The notes beneath the pieces were generated by a model that saw nothing but the letters and a program-made list of their open reading frames with translations, had not been told where the DNA came from and did no database searches. A stretch of 11,829 bases of DNA from Bacteroidales bacterium (GTDB taxonomy: Bacteria > Bacteroidota > Bacteroidia > Bacteroidales > JAOZTL01): NCBI GenBank assembly GCA_029942205.1, contig JAOZTL010000037.1:1-11829 (forward strand), given 5' to 3'. The stretch's first letter is position 1, and every line of letters starts with the position of its first letter. This document shows positions 1 to 5,597 of the stretch, one piece after another. A program made the position numbers and the translations under genes.

Positions 1-52
1 AAACAGGCAGAAAAGAAACGTTTTAAATTCATAATTATGATAGCATTTCAGT

Positions 53-74
53 ATACAAATGGTCTCTTTTGTAT
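53..74 (+). terminator. Weak hairpin, possible terminator of a gene left of the window
   Basis: ATACAAA (53-59) and TTTGTAT (68-74) pair as a 7-bp stem around an 8-nt loop. No real T-tract follows on the + strand, and the stem is AT-rich, so it may be chance. I see no coding region in 1-238. Confidence 0.25.
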
Positions 75-99
75 TTAACATAAAAAAACAAATAAACTA

Positions 100-130
100 T
101 TGAGAATATGATTGTAAAACTGTATCTTTG
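100..130 (+). promoter_or_regulatory. Bacteroidota-type promoter for bamD
   Basis: TTG at 100-102 (-33 element) and TATCTTTG at 123-130 (-7 element) are separated by 20 nt. This matches the TTG / TAnnTTTG promoter used by the primary sigma factor of Bacteroidota. Transcription would begin around 136-140, leaving a leader of about 100 nt before bamD. The promoter probably also serves rpoZ, 43 nt downstream of bamD. I saw no competing element between 131 and 238. Confidence 0.75.
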
Positions 131-238
131 CACGATATTTAAGAATAAATAGTTATCTTAGGGACTTTGTCGTTGGATGGCTATGGACTATAAATAACAA
201 TATTCTTATCAATCATTGTTTACCAATTAAACGAATTA

Positions 239-1033
239 ATGAAGAATCTGACAATACTAACAAGCCTACTGTTAATCCTTTTGGTTGCAAGCTCTTGCGA
301 ATATCAAAAACTACTAAAGAGTTCTGACTATGAGCGTAAGCTAGATCAAGCCATCTTATACTATGGCGAAGGCAAACTAAGTAAGGCTCTCACGTTATTT
401 GAACAAATAGAACCAATATACAAAGGTGCAGAAAAAGGAGAAGATGTACTTTATTATATTGCACAATCGAATTATTCGATGAAAGATTATATTACGGCTG
501 GATATTATTTCAGACGCTTTGCTACTACTTACCCAAACAGTGATCGCAGTGAAGAGGCATCGTTTATGAGTGCCTATTGCTTCTATTTGGATGCACCAAA
601 ACCTAGCTTGGATCAAGAAACCACGCACCGTGCCATTGATGAGTTTCAGTTATTTGTAGGCAGATACCCAAATAGCGACAAACTTGCCGAAGCCAACGTG
701 CTGATTGATAAATTACGTGAACGCCTCGAAGAGAAGTATTACATCAATTCTAAATTATACTTTGATATAGGTAGCTACAAAGCGGCTACTATTGCTTTCA
801 ACAACAATCTAAAGCAGTACCCCGATAGTAAATATCGTGAAGAGAGCTTGTTTTATATCGTAAAGTCAAACTACTTGTATGCCATAAATAGCGTTACCCG
901 CAAAATGCCCGAACGCTTAAAAGCAACGCAGGAAGCATACAAGAAAATAAATAAAGAATTTCCCGAATCGCAATTCAACAAAGAGCTTAACCGAATGATG
1001 AAGGACACTGATAAACGAATGAGTAAATTGTAA
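239..1033 (+). CDS. bamD: Outer-membrane assembly lipoprotein BamD
   Basis: BamD is a periplasm-facing lipoprotein of the BAM complex, which folds beta-barrel proteins into the outer membrane with BamA. The 264-aa product has a hydrophobic signal segment (about residues 4-17) ending in a lipobox, A-S-S-C, with Cys20 as the lipid-anchored residue; the mature protein starts C-E-Y-Q-K-L-L-K-S. Helical TPR-like repeats follow, each ending in a YPxS motif: YPNSDRSEEA (98-107), YPNSDKLAEA (143-152) and YPDSKYREES (194-203). Length and architecture fit Bacteroidota BamD (YfiO family). The ATG at 239 puts the signal peptide at the very N-terminus, which supports this start. The gene lies just before rpoZ, an order I know from this phylum. 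Its stop codon touches a small hairpin repeat at 1033-1047. Confidence 0.93.
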   Translation: MKNLTILTSLLLILLVASSCEYQKLLKSSDYERKLDQAILYYGEGKLSKALTLFEQIEPIYKGAEKGEDVLYYIAQSNYSMKDYITAGYYFRRFATTYPNSDRSEEASFMSAYCFYLDAPKPSLDQETTHRAIDEFQLFVGRYPNSDKLAEANVLIDKLRERLEEKYYINSKLYFDIGSYKAATIAFNNNLKQYPDSKYREESLFYIVKSNYLYAINSVTRKMPERLKATQEAYKKINKEFPESQFNKELNRMMKDTDKRMSKL

Positions 1034-1047
1034 AGGTTGAAGACCTT
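1033..1047 (+). repeat. Short member of the AGGTC hairpin repeat family, at the bamD stop
   Basis: AAGGT (1033-1037) and ACCTT (1043-1047) form a 5-bp stem around TGAAG. The 15 nt match the hairpin part of the family read on the minus strand (AGGTCGAAGACCTT) except for one C-to-T change. The TTTGATGTTGCTTA part is absent, so this is a fragment or a chance resemblance. It begins on the last base of the bamD stop codon. Confidence 0.45.
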
Positions 1048-1076
1048 AAATAACAGACTAATAAATAATTACTTAT

Positions 1077-1394
1077 ATGGATTATAAAAAAACAAATGCG
1101 CCATTAACAACGATTACTCGCAACTTATATGAAATGAGTGGAGACGAAAATCTATACGAAATGATCGCTATCATCTCCAAAAGAGCAAATCAAATAAGTG
1201 TAGAAGTAAAGGATGAATTGAATAAAAAACTCGAAGAGTTTGCTTCGTATGCAGATAATCTTGAAGAAGTATTTGAAAACAGAGAGCAAATCGAAATATC
1301 TAAATACTACGAACGCCTAGCAAAGCCATCGTTGATTGCTATTCAGGAATATGTTGAAGACAAAATCTACATGAGAATGCCTGACGAAAAATAA
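1077..1394 (+). CDS. rpoZ: DNA-directed RNA polymerase omega subunit (Bacteroidota type)
   Basis: Omega helps assemble and stabilise RNA polymerase by clamping the beta-prime subunit. The 105-aa product starts MDYKKTNAP and carries the omega signature as NLYEMIAIISKRANQI (residues 25-40), comparable to the NRYELVLVAAKRARQI of other omegas. The acidic stretch LEEVFENREQIEISKYYE (62-79) and PKPS-type segment are shared with Bacteroidota omegas as I remember them. The size is typical for this phylum. The ATG at 1077 has an A/T-rich leader and gives the conserved N-terminus. It is 43 nt downstream of bamD and probably in the same transcript. Confidence 0.92.
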   Translation: MDYKKTNAPLTTITRNLYEMSGDENLYEMIAIISKRANQISVEVKDELNKKLEEFASYADNLEEVFENREQIEISKYYERLAKPSLIAIQEYVEDKIYMRMPDEK

Positions 1395-1401
1395 GCTGGG
1401 G

Positions 1402-1424
1402 TGTCATTTCAATAGTTAATGACA
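1402..1424 (+). terminator. Possible hairpin downstream of rpoZ
   Basis: TGTCATT (1402-1408) and AATGACA (1418-1424) pair as a perfect 7-bp stem with a 9-nt loop, 8 nt after the rpoZ stop. An A-run rather than a T-run follows on the + strand, so it is a weak terminator for rpoZ, though it could be an mRNA 3'-end stabiliser. Confidence 0.35.
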
Positions 1425-1460
1425 TAAAAATGGTGATTATTCTGAAAACTCAGACTTCGT

Positions 1461-1538
1461 CTATTTTATTATTTTTGCTCATTTATATAGCTATGTTTTA
1501 ATGATTTATTACACTGCTTGATATAATTGTACGTATTT
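1461..1538 (+). repeat. 78-bp direct repeat, copy 1 (before coaBC)
   Basis: This stretch is identical to 2894-2971 at 77 of 78 positions; the one difference is T at 1502 against C at 2935. Similarity reaches back into CTTCGT (1455-1460 and 2887-2892), with one extra G in copy 2. The sequence has no open frame of useful length. It begins with CTATTTTATTATTTTTGCTC, contains ATAGCTAT, and ends with GTACGTATTT. A diverged partial relative starts at 9685. Confidence 0.95.
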
Positions 1539-1648
1539 GTGCCGTAGTTTTTAATAAGAAAGAATAAAGGTTTCAATCCAAATAACCAGTAAATTGTGGA
1601 GGCAAGCTCATAATTGTCTGGAGTTTATTCTACGGCATTTATGCCGTA
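1530..1648. repeat. REP-like palindrome pair before coaBC
   Basis: TACGGCATTTATGCCGTA (1631-1648) is a perfect palindrome with 8-bp arms and TT in the centre. TACGTATTTGTGCCGTA (1530-1546) is a near copy in the same orientation with one deletion and a few changes, about 100 bp to the left, overlapping the end of the 78-bp repeat. Between them AGAATAAA (1560-1567) is nearly the inverse of GTTTATTC (1623-1630). The layout resembles REP/BIME elements mobilised by REP-associated tyrosine transposases; that assignment is inference. Confidence 0.6.
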
Positions 1649-1690
1649 ACGATTGAATGTGTTGCTTATCTCCTAAAACTGATAAACACG

Positions 1691-2884
1691 ATGAAAGGTA
1701 AAAAAGTAATATTAGGTGTAACAGGGAGTATAGCTGCTTATAAGGCAGCTATATTTGTTAGGTTACTGATCAAAGCAGGAGCAGAGGTTAAAGTAATCAT
1801 GACATCTGCCGCCACCGAATTTATCACCCCACTCACGTTAGCTACTTTATCCAAAAATCCTGTCTCTATCGACTTCTTCGATAGCAGCAATGGCGACTGG
1901 GATAGCCACGTGGAGCTAGGACTGTGGGCAGATGTCATGGTTATTGCACCTGCAACCGCCAACACTATGGCCAAAATGGCCAATGGTATTGCTTGTAACT
2001 TACTACTAACCACTTACCTATCGGCGAGATGCCCTGTATTTGTTGCTGCTGCCATGGATTTGGACATGTACCAACATCCAAGCACCTTGCACAATATAGA
2101 AATTCTGCAAAGCTATGGTAACCAATTCATCGAAGCTTCAAGCGGCGAACTTGCCAGCGGGCTCATAGGGCAGGGGCGTATGGAAGAGCCTGAACTTATC
2201 CTTGCCAAGCTGCAATCGTTCTTTGATGGAAAAAAAAAACTTATCGGAAAGAGCGTCCTCGTTACAGCAGGTCCTACTTATGAGCCGATAGATCCCGTGC
2301 GATTTATCGGCAACCACTCGTCGGGCAAAATGGGCTACGCCATTGCCGAAGAACTTGCCAAGCAAGGCGCAAAAGTAAGCTTAGTAAGCGGTCCCACCAG
2401 CCTCAAAGCCTCACACCCAAATATCGAGACGATACTTGTGCAGTCGGCACAGGAAATGTACGACGCTAGCACACAGGTATTTGAAAACACTGATGTGGCC
2501 ATCATGTCGGCAGCCGTAGCAGACTATACGCCTGCTATTCAACTTGATAAAAAAATGAAACGAAAAAGCAAAGAGCTACACATTGAACTGGTAGCGACTA
2601 AAGATATTGCTGCCGAGCTAGGTGCTCGCAAAAAACCGAAACAACTACTCATCGGCTTTGCTCTCGAAACCAACAACGAAGAAGAGAATGCTCGTAAAAA
2701 AATACTTTCCAAAAATCTCGACTTCATTGTTCTCAACTCGCTACAAGACGCTGGTGCAGGTTTCGGTAAAGATACCAACAAAATAACCATCATCGACAAA
2801 AACAATAAGAAAGAAATATTTGAGTTAAAATCTAAAACAGAAGTTGCTTACGACATCATCCAGAAAATGCTATCGATGGAGTAA
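1691..2884 (+). CDS. coaBC: Bifunctional phosphopantothenoylcysteine synthetase/decarboxylase CoaBC
   Basis: CoaBC makes 4'-phosphopantetheine for coenzyme A: the CoaB part joins cysteine to 4'-phosphopantothenate using CTP, and the CoaC part, an FMN enzyme, decarboxylates the product. The 397-aa protein has the flavoprotein N-terminus GVTGSIAAYK (9-18), the catalytic His in SHVEL (His73), APATANT (86-92), the AMDLDMY clamp (121-127) and GRM (162-164). The CoaB half begins near residue 185 with TAGPTYEPID (192-201) and has FIGNHSSGKMG (205-215, with the family Asn at 208), AAVADYTP (274-281) and a KKMKRK lysine cluster (287-292). Length is normal. The position of the E. coli catalytic cysteine of the decarboxylase (ACGD motif) reads A-S-G-L, with Ser156. 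Copies of a 78-bp repeat flank the gene, the second starting 10 nt after its stop. Confidence 0.95.
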   Translation: MKGKKVILGVTGSIAAYKAAIFVRLLIKAGAEVKVIMTSAATEFITPLTLATLSKNPVSIDFFDSSNGDWDSHVELGLWADVMVIAPATANTMAKMANGIACNLLLTTYLSARCPVFVAAAMDLDMYQHPSTLHNIEILQSYGNQFIEASSGELASGLIGQGRMEEPELILAKLQSFFDGKKKLIGKSVLVTAGPTYEPIDPVRFIGNHSSGKMGYAIAEELAKQGAKVSLVSGPTSLKASHPNIETILVQSAQEMYDASTQVFENTDVAIMSAAVADYTPAIQLDKKMKRKSKELHIELVATKDIAAELGARKKPKQLLIGFALETNNEEENARKKILSKNLDFIVLNSLQDAGAGFGKDTNKITIIDKNNKKEIFELKSKTEVAYDIIQKMLSME

Positions 2885-2893
2885 GCCTTCGTG

Positions 2894-2971
2894 CTATTTT
2901 ATTATTTTTGCTCATTTATATAGCTATGTTTTAACGATTTATTACACTGCTTGATATAATTGTACGTATTT
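2894..2971 (+). repeat. 78-bp direct repeat, copy 2 (just after coaBC)
   Basis: This is the second copy of 1461-1538, differing only at 2935. It starts 10 nt after the coaBC stop. After the shared GTACGTATTT the flanks diverge: copy 1 runs into a GCCGTA palindrome, and copy 2 into A/T-rich DNA (ATTTAATAATTGTC). The pair brackets coaBC in direct orientation, about 1.43 kb apart. Confidence 0.95.
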
Positions 2972-3007
2972 ATTTAATAATTGTCATAAATAAAAACAAG
3001 TGTGTCG

Positions 3008-3092
3008 TTTCTTTTTGCACGAGTATTTATATGCCTTGAAATCGCACTACTTTGGAATTGAAGCATAGTAAGGTTTCTTTTTTGTACGAGTA
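3008..3092 (+). repeat. Short tandem-like motif pair upstream of the DUF4835 gene
   Basis: TTTCTTTTTGCACGAGTA (3008-3025) recurs as TTTCTTTTTTGTACGAGTA (3074-3092), about 66 bp apart, with one inserted T and one C-to-T change. Both resemble the sequence around the bamD -7 element and start site (CTTTGCACGA). They could be degenerate tandem promoters for the DUF4835 gene, but neither has TAnnTTTG with a TTG at the proper distance, so I list them as repeats only. Confidence 0.5.
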
Positions 3093-3132
3093 CGAATATA
3101 AAAAAAAAGTCTAAAAACTTATATTACACCAA

Positions 3133-4044
3133 ATGCGCAAATGGATCATTTTTTTAGGGACTTTCGTATGGATGCTTTCTGCCAAAAGCCAAGAATTGAA
3201 CTGTGCTGTACAAGTTGTTCATCCTAAAATACAGGGAACAAACACGCAAATCTTTCAATCGTTGCAAAACTCCATTTTCGAGTTTATGAACAATACCAAA
3301 TGGACGGATCACGTGTACGGAAATCTGGAACGCATCGAGTGTAATCTACTTATTAATGTTGCAAAATATGATGGCAACGACGGTTTTATCGCTACCATCC
3401 AAGTACAATCTCGACGACCAGTCTACAATACTTCCTACAACAGTGTGTTGCTCAATTTCAAAGAAGAAGAAAACGAATTTATCTTCAAGTACATCGATCA
3501 ACAGACCTTGGAATTTAATCCCTCCATGCATTTGTCTAACTTAACCTCGGTATTGGCTTTCTATGCTTACCTAATCATTGGTGCTGATTATGATTCGTTT
3601 AGCAACGAGGGCGGCACAAGCTACTTCATGAAAGCACAAAGTATCGTAAATAATGCACAAAGCTCTAGCAATTACGGCTGGAAAGCTTATGAAAGTAAAA
3701 AACAGAATAACCGATTCTTTATCATTAACGACATCCTGAGCAAGCAAGGCAGCAGTATTCGGCGAGTGTACTTTCGCTACCATCGCTTGGGCTTAGACTT
3801 GATGAGCAGCAACATCGTATCTGGGCGCACCACCATTAACGATAGCTTTAGAAGCTTACAAACGGTTTTTCGTGAAAAAAGGAACTCGCTTTTTCTGCAA
3901 ATGTTTTTTAGTGCAAAAGCCGACGAAATTGTAAACATTTTCTCCGAAGCTCCTGCTTCCGAAAAAACAAAAGCATACAACATTTTGAAAGAGATTGACT
4001 TAATCAATTCGAGTAAATACGAAAAAATGATTAAATCTAATTAA
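3133..4044 (+). CDS. DUF4835 family secreted protein (PorD-like, type IX secretion associated)
   Basis: The 303-aa product has a signal peptide: Met-Arg-Lys-Trp, then a hydrophobic core (about 4-15) and a likely cleavage near S-A-K-S/Q (16-20). The mature part begins ELNCAVQVVHPKIQGT (21-36), which I recognise as the start of DUF4835 proteins, followed by the conserved FNPSMHLSNLTSVLAFYAYL region (about 128-147) and IIGADYDSFS. There is no lipobox and no later transmembrane segment, so it is probably periplasmic or outer-membrane associated. Members lie next to coaBC in many Bacteroidota, and some annotation sets call them type IX secretion protein PorD. That name is from memory and the biochemical role is not clear to me. 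The ATG at 3133 gives the signal peptide directly. A repeat remnant starts at the stop codon. Confidence 0.82.
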   Translation: MRKWIIFLGTFVWMLSAKSQELNCAVQVVHPKIQGTNTQIFQSLQNSIFEFMNNTKWTDHVYGNLERIECNLLINVAKYDGNDGFIATIQVQSRRPVYNTSYNSVLLNFKEEENEFIFKYIDQQTLEFNPSMHLSNLTSVLAFYAYLIIGADYDSFSNEGGTSYFMKAQSIVNNAQSSSNYGWKAYESKKQNNRFFIINDILSKQGSSIRRVYFRYHRLGLDLMSSNIVSGRTTINDSFRSLQTVFREKRNSLFLQMFFSAKADEIVNIFSEAPASEKTKAYNILKEIDLINSSKYEKMIKSN

Positions 4045-4124
4045 GATCTTCCTCTTTTTTTGATATTGCTTAGGGATTGTATAGAATCAACACTTTACTG
4101 AATTATAACACACAAAAACTTAGG
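4043..4124 (+). repeat. Degenerate, internally deleted copy of the AGGTC repeat element
   Basis: Positions 4043-4080 follow the family consensus AAGGTCTTCGACCT + ATTTGATGTTGCTTATGCACTTGT, with changes: AAGATCTTCCTCT, then TTTTGATATTGCTTA and GGGATTGT. Next, TTTACTGAAT (4094-4103) is identical to 9829-9838 in the large element, and 4101-4124 (AATTATAACACAC to TTAGG) follows its right end (AATTACACAAGTAACAC to TTAGG). Left and right ends are therefore both present in about 82 bp, which looks like a deletion derivative. The copy starts inside the DUF4835 stop codon. Confidence 0.55.
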
Positions 4125-4524
4125 AAAAAAATAGAATATTATTTAAGTAAAATCTTCAAGCTTACTTACTCACCAACAATTTCTGTTTTTTCAATAGTTT
4201 TTTTGTAAAATCATTTTCTAAAGACTAAAAAAAACTTTAATATTGCATGACACTTAATAATACCAATTCAACACCAAAACACCCGATAAATCCGTTATCT
4301 TTTTCCGTTTTACTGCACTTAAAATTTTAACCGTAGTACGGCTATGCTGAAAACTTGAAGATTGTAAAACAAAAAAATATTTTGAATTCATTTCGGGGAT
4401 TTTGATATTAAATCGGTATAACATGTCAAAAGCTTATTTATACAAAACTAAATGTTTTATATACTGTGAAATAATGCTTATAAAATAAATAACGAACCTT
4501 ATGTTGGGCTAACAAAAAAAACTA
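4125..4524. other. Intergenic gap before gpsA: inverted repeat and REP-like palindrome, no gene
   Basis: No credible ORF, tRNA or TAnnTTTG promoter was found here. AATCTTCAAG (4151-4160) and CTTGAAGATT (4354-4363) are perfect 10-bp inverted repeats 193 bp apart. CCGTAGTACGG (4331-4341) is a perfect palindrome with 5-bp arms just inside the right arm, and resembles the GCCGTA motifs before coaBC. The rest is A/T-rich. The gpsA start is preceded by an A-run (AACAAAAAAAACTA), the usual Bacteroidota leader instead of a Shine-Dalgarno site. Confidence 0.6.
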
Positions 4525-5532
4525 ATGACTTTATCCAAATCATCAAAAATATGTATCTTGGGAGGTGGCAGTTGGGCTACGGCACTCATGAAAATGCTGC
4601 TAGACAATGATACCGACGCTACCGTACACTGGTTTATGCGTAATGCCGAAGCTATTGAATACATTCAAAACAAAGGGCGTAATCCCAAATATCTCAGTTC
4701 GATTAAACTGGATACCTCACGCTTAGTTTTATATAATAATATTAATGAAGCAGTCGAAAATTCAGACATCCTTATTTTTGCAATCCCTTCGGCATTTTTA
4801 AACAATGCACTTCAATCGCTAACAGTGCCATTGAAAGATAAAATTATCTTCTCTGCCATCAAAGGAATCGTGCCTGAACATAATTTAATTATTGGCGAAT
4901 TTTTTCATCAGCAATACCAAGTTCCGTTTGAGTCTGTTGGCGTAATCACAGGACCATGCCATGCCGAAGAGGTAGCTATGGAACGCTTATCGTACATCAC
5001 AGTAGCGGCTATTGATTTGATAAAAGCCGAATTTATTGCTACTCGAATAGAAACAATGTACCTCAAAACCATGATTTCGGATGATATTTATGGAACGGAA
5101 TACTCCTCGGTACTAAAAAATATTTTTGCAGTAGCAGCAGGTGTTTGTCATGGACTAGGTTATGGTGATAATTTTCAAGCGGTACTTATTTCCAATTCTA
5201 TTCTCGAAATCCAACGCTTTGTAAACACTGTTCATCCCATCAAGCGAGACATCAAAAGTTCGGCTTACCTTGGCGATTTGCTCGTTACAGCTTACTCTAA
5301 GTTTAGTCGTAATAGAACATTCGGAACAATGATAGGCAAAGGATACTCGGTACAATCGGCTCAGTTAGAGATGAATATGGTTGCTGAAGGTTATTATGCC
5401 ACAAAGTGTATTCATCAAATTAATAAGAAATATAATATCAATATGCCTATTTCTGATGCAATTTATCAAATTTTATATCATGGAAAACCAGCAGCATTCG
5501 AAATAAGACTACTAACCGACAAATTAAGATAA
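4525..5532 (+). CDS. gpsA: NAD(P)-dependent glycerol-3-phosphate dehydrogenase GpsA
   Basis: GpsA is a cytoplasmic enzyme that reduces dihydroxyacetone phosphate to sn-glycerol-3-phosphate, the backbone for phospholipids. The 335-aa product starts with the dinucleotide-binding loop ILGGGSWATAL (11-21). It then has the family motifs SAIKG (110-114) and GPCHAEEV (143-150), the catalytic lysine in SVLKNIFAVAAG (Lys198), GYGDNFQA (212-219), LGDLLVT with Asp251, and SRNRTFG (261-267). The length is normal for the family. The start at 4525 leaves ten residues before the Rossmann loop. No terminator precedes it and its promoter could not be identified. It converges with the porQ-like gene, and a 38-nt palindrome fills the space between the two stops. 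Confidence 0.95.
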   Translation: MTLSKSSKICILGGGSWATALMKMLLDNDTDATVHWFMRNAEAIEYIQNKGRNPKYLSSIKLDTSRLVLYNNINEAVENSDILIFAIPSAFLNNALQSLTVPLKDKIIFSAIKGIVPEHNLIIGEFFHQQYQVPFESVGVITGPCHAEEVAMERLSYITVAAIDLIKAEFIATRIETMYLKTMISDDIYGTEYSSVLKNIFAVAAGVCHGLGYGDNFQAVLISNSILEIQRFVNTVHPIKRDIKSSAYLGDLLVTAYSKFSRNRTFGTMIGKGYSVQSAQLEMNMVAEGYYATKCIHQINKKYNINMPISDAIYQILYHGKPAAFEIRLLTDKLR

Positions 5533-5544
5533 CACTTTGTTTTG

Positions 5545-5582
5545 TTTGATGTTGCTTACGTACTTGTGTAAGTAACATCAAA
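5545..5582. terminator. Palindrome between convergent gpsA and porQ-like gene, probable bidirectional terminator
   Basis: TTTGATGTTGCTTAC (5545-5559) and GTAAGTAACATCAAA (5568-5582) pair along 15 positions, one of them G-T, around the 8-nt loop GTACTTGT. Only 12 nt separate it from the gpsA stop, and the minus-strand gene ends inside it (TGA, 5580-5578). A short T-rich stretch on each side is poor, so termination strength is uncertain. The arms are two head-to-head copies of the repeat core (TTTGATGTTGCTTA). Confidence 0.7.
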
Positions 5583-5597
5583 TAGATCGAAGACCTT
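5545..5597 (-). repeat. AGGTC repeat copy on the minus strand, running into the 3' end of the porQ-like gene
   Basis: Read on the minus strand from 5597, this is AAGGTCTTCGATCTATTTGATGTTACTTAC with ACAAGTAC following, nearly the family consensus. The hairpin AGGTC-TTC-GATCT keeps pairing through one G-U wobble. The + strand of the same palindrome also matches the core (TTTGATGTTGCTTACGTACTTGTG), so two copies meet head to head. Confidence 0.75.

Noticed and set aside
1738..2805. Three minus strand frames opposite coaBC
   Set aside because: They follow from codon bias in coaBC on the other strand; none has a start context or recognisable protein sequence.
157..3180. Shared TTAGGGACTTT ... GGATG between the bamD leader (about 154-180) and the DUF4835 signal peptide codons (about 3151-3175)
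   Set aside because: The match is short and one copy is inside a coding signal peptide, so chance in A/T-rich DNA is the simplest explanation.
4433..4460. TAGTTTTG on the minus strand in the gap before gpsA
   Set aside because: There is no TTG at the right distance and no minus-strand gene downstream for it to serve.
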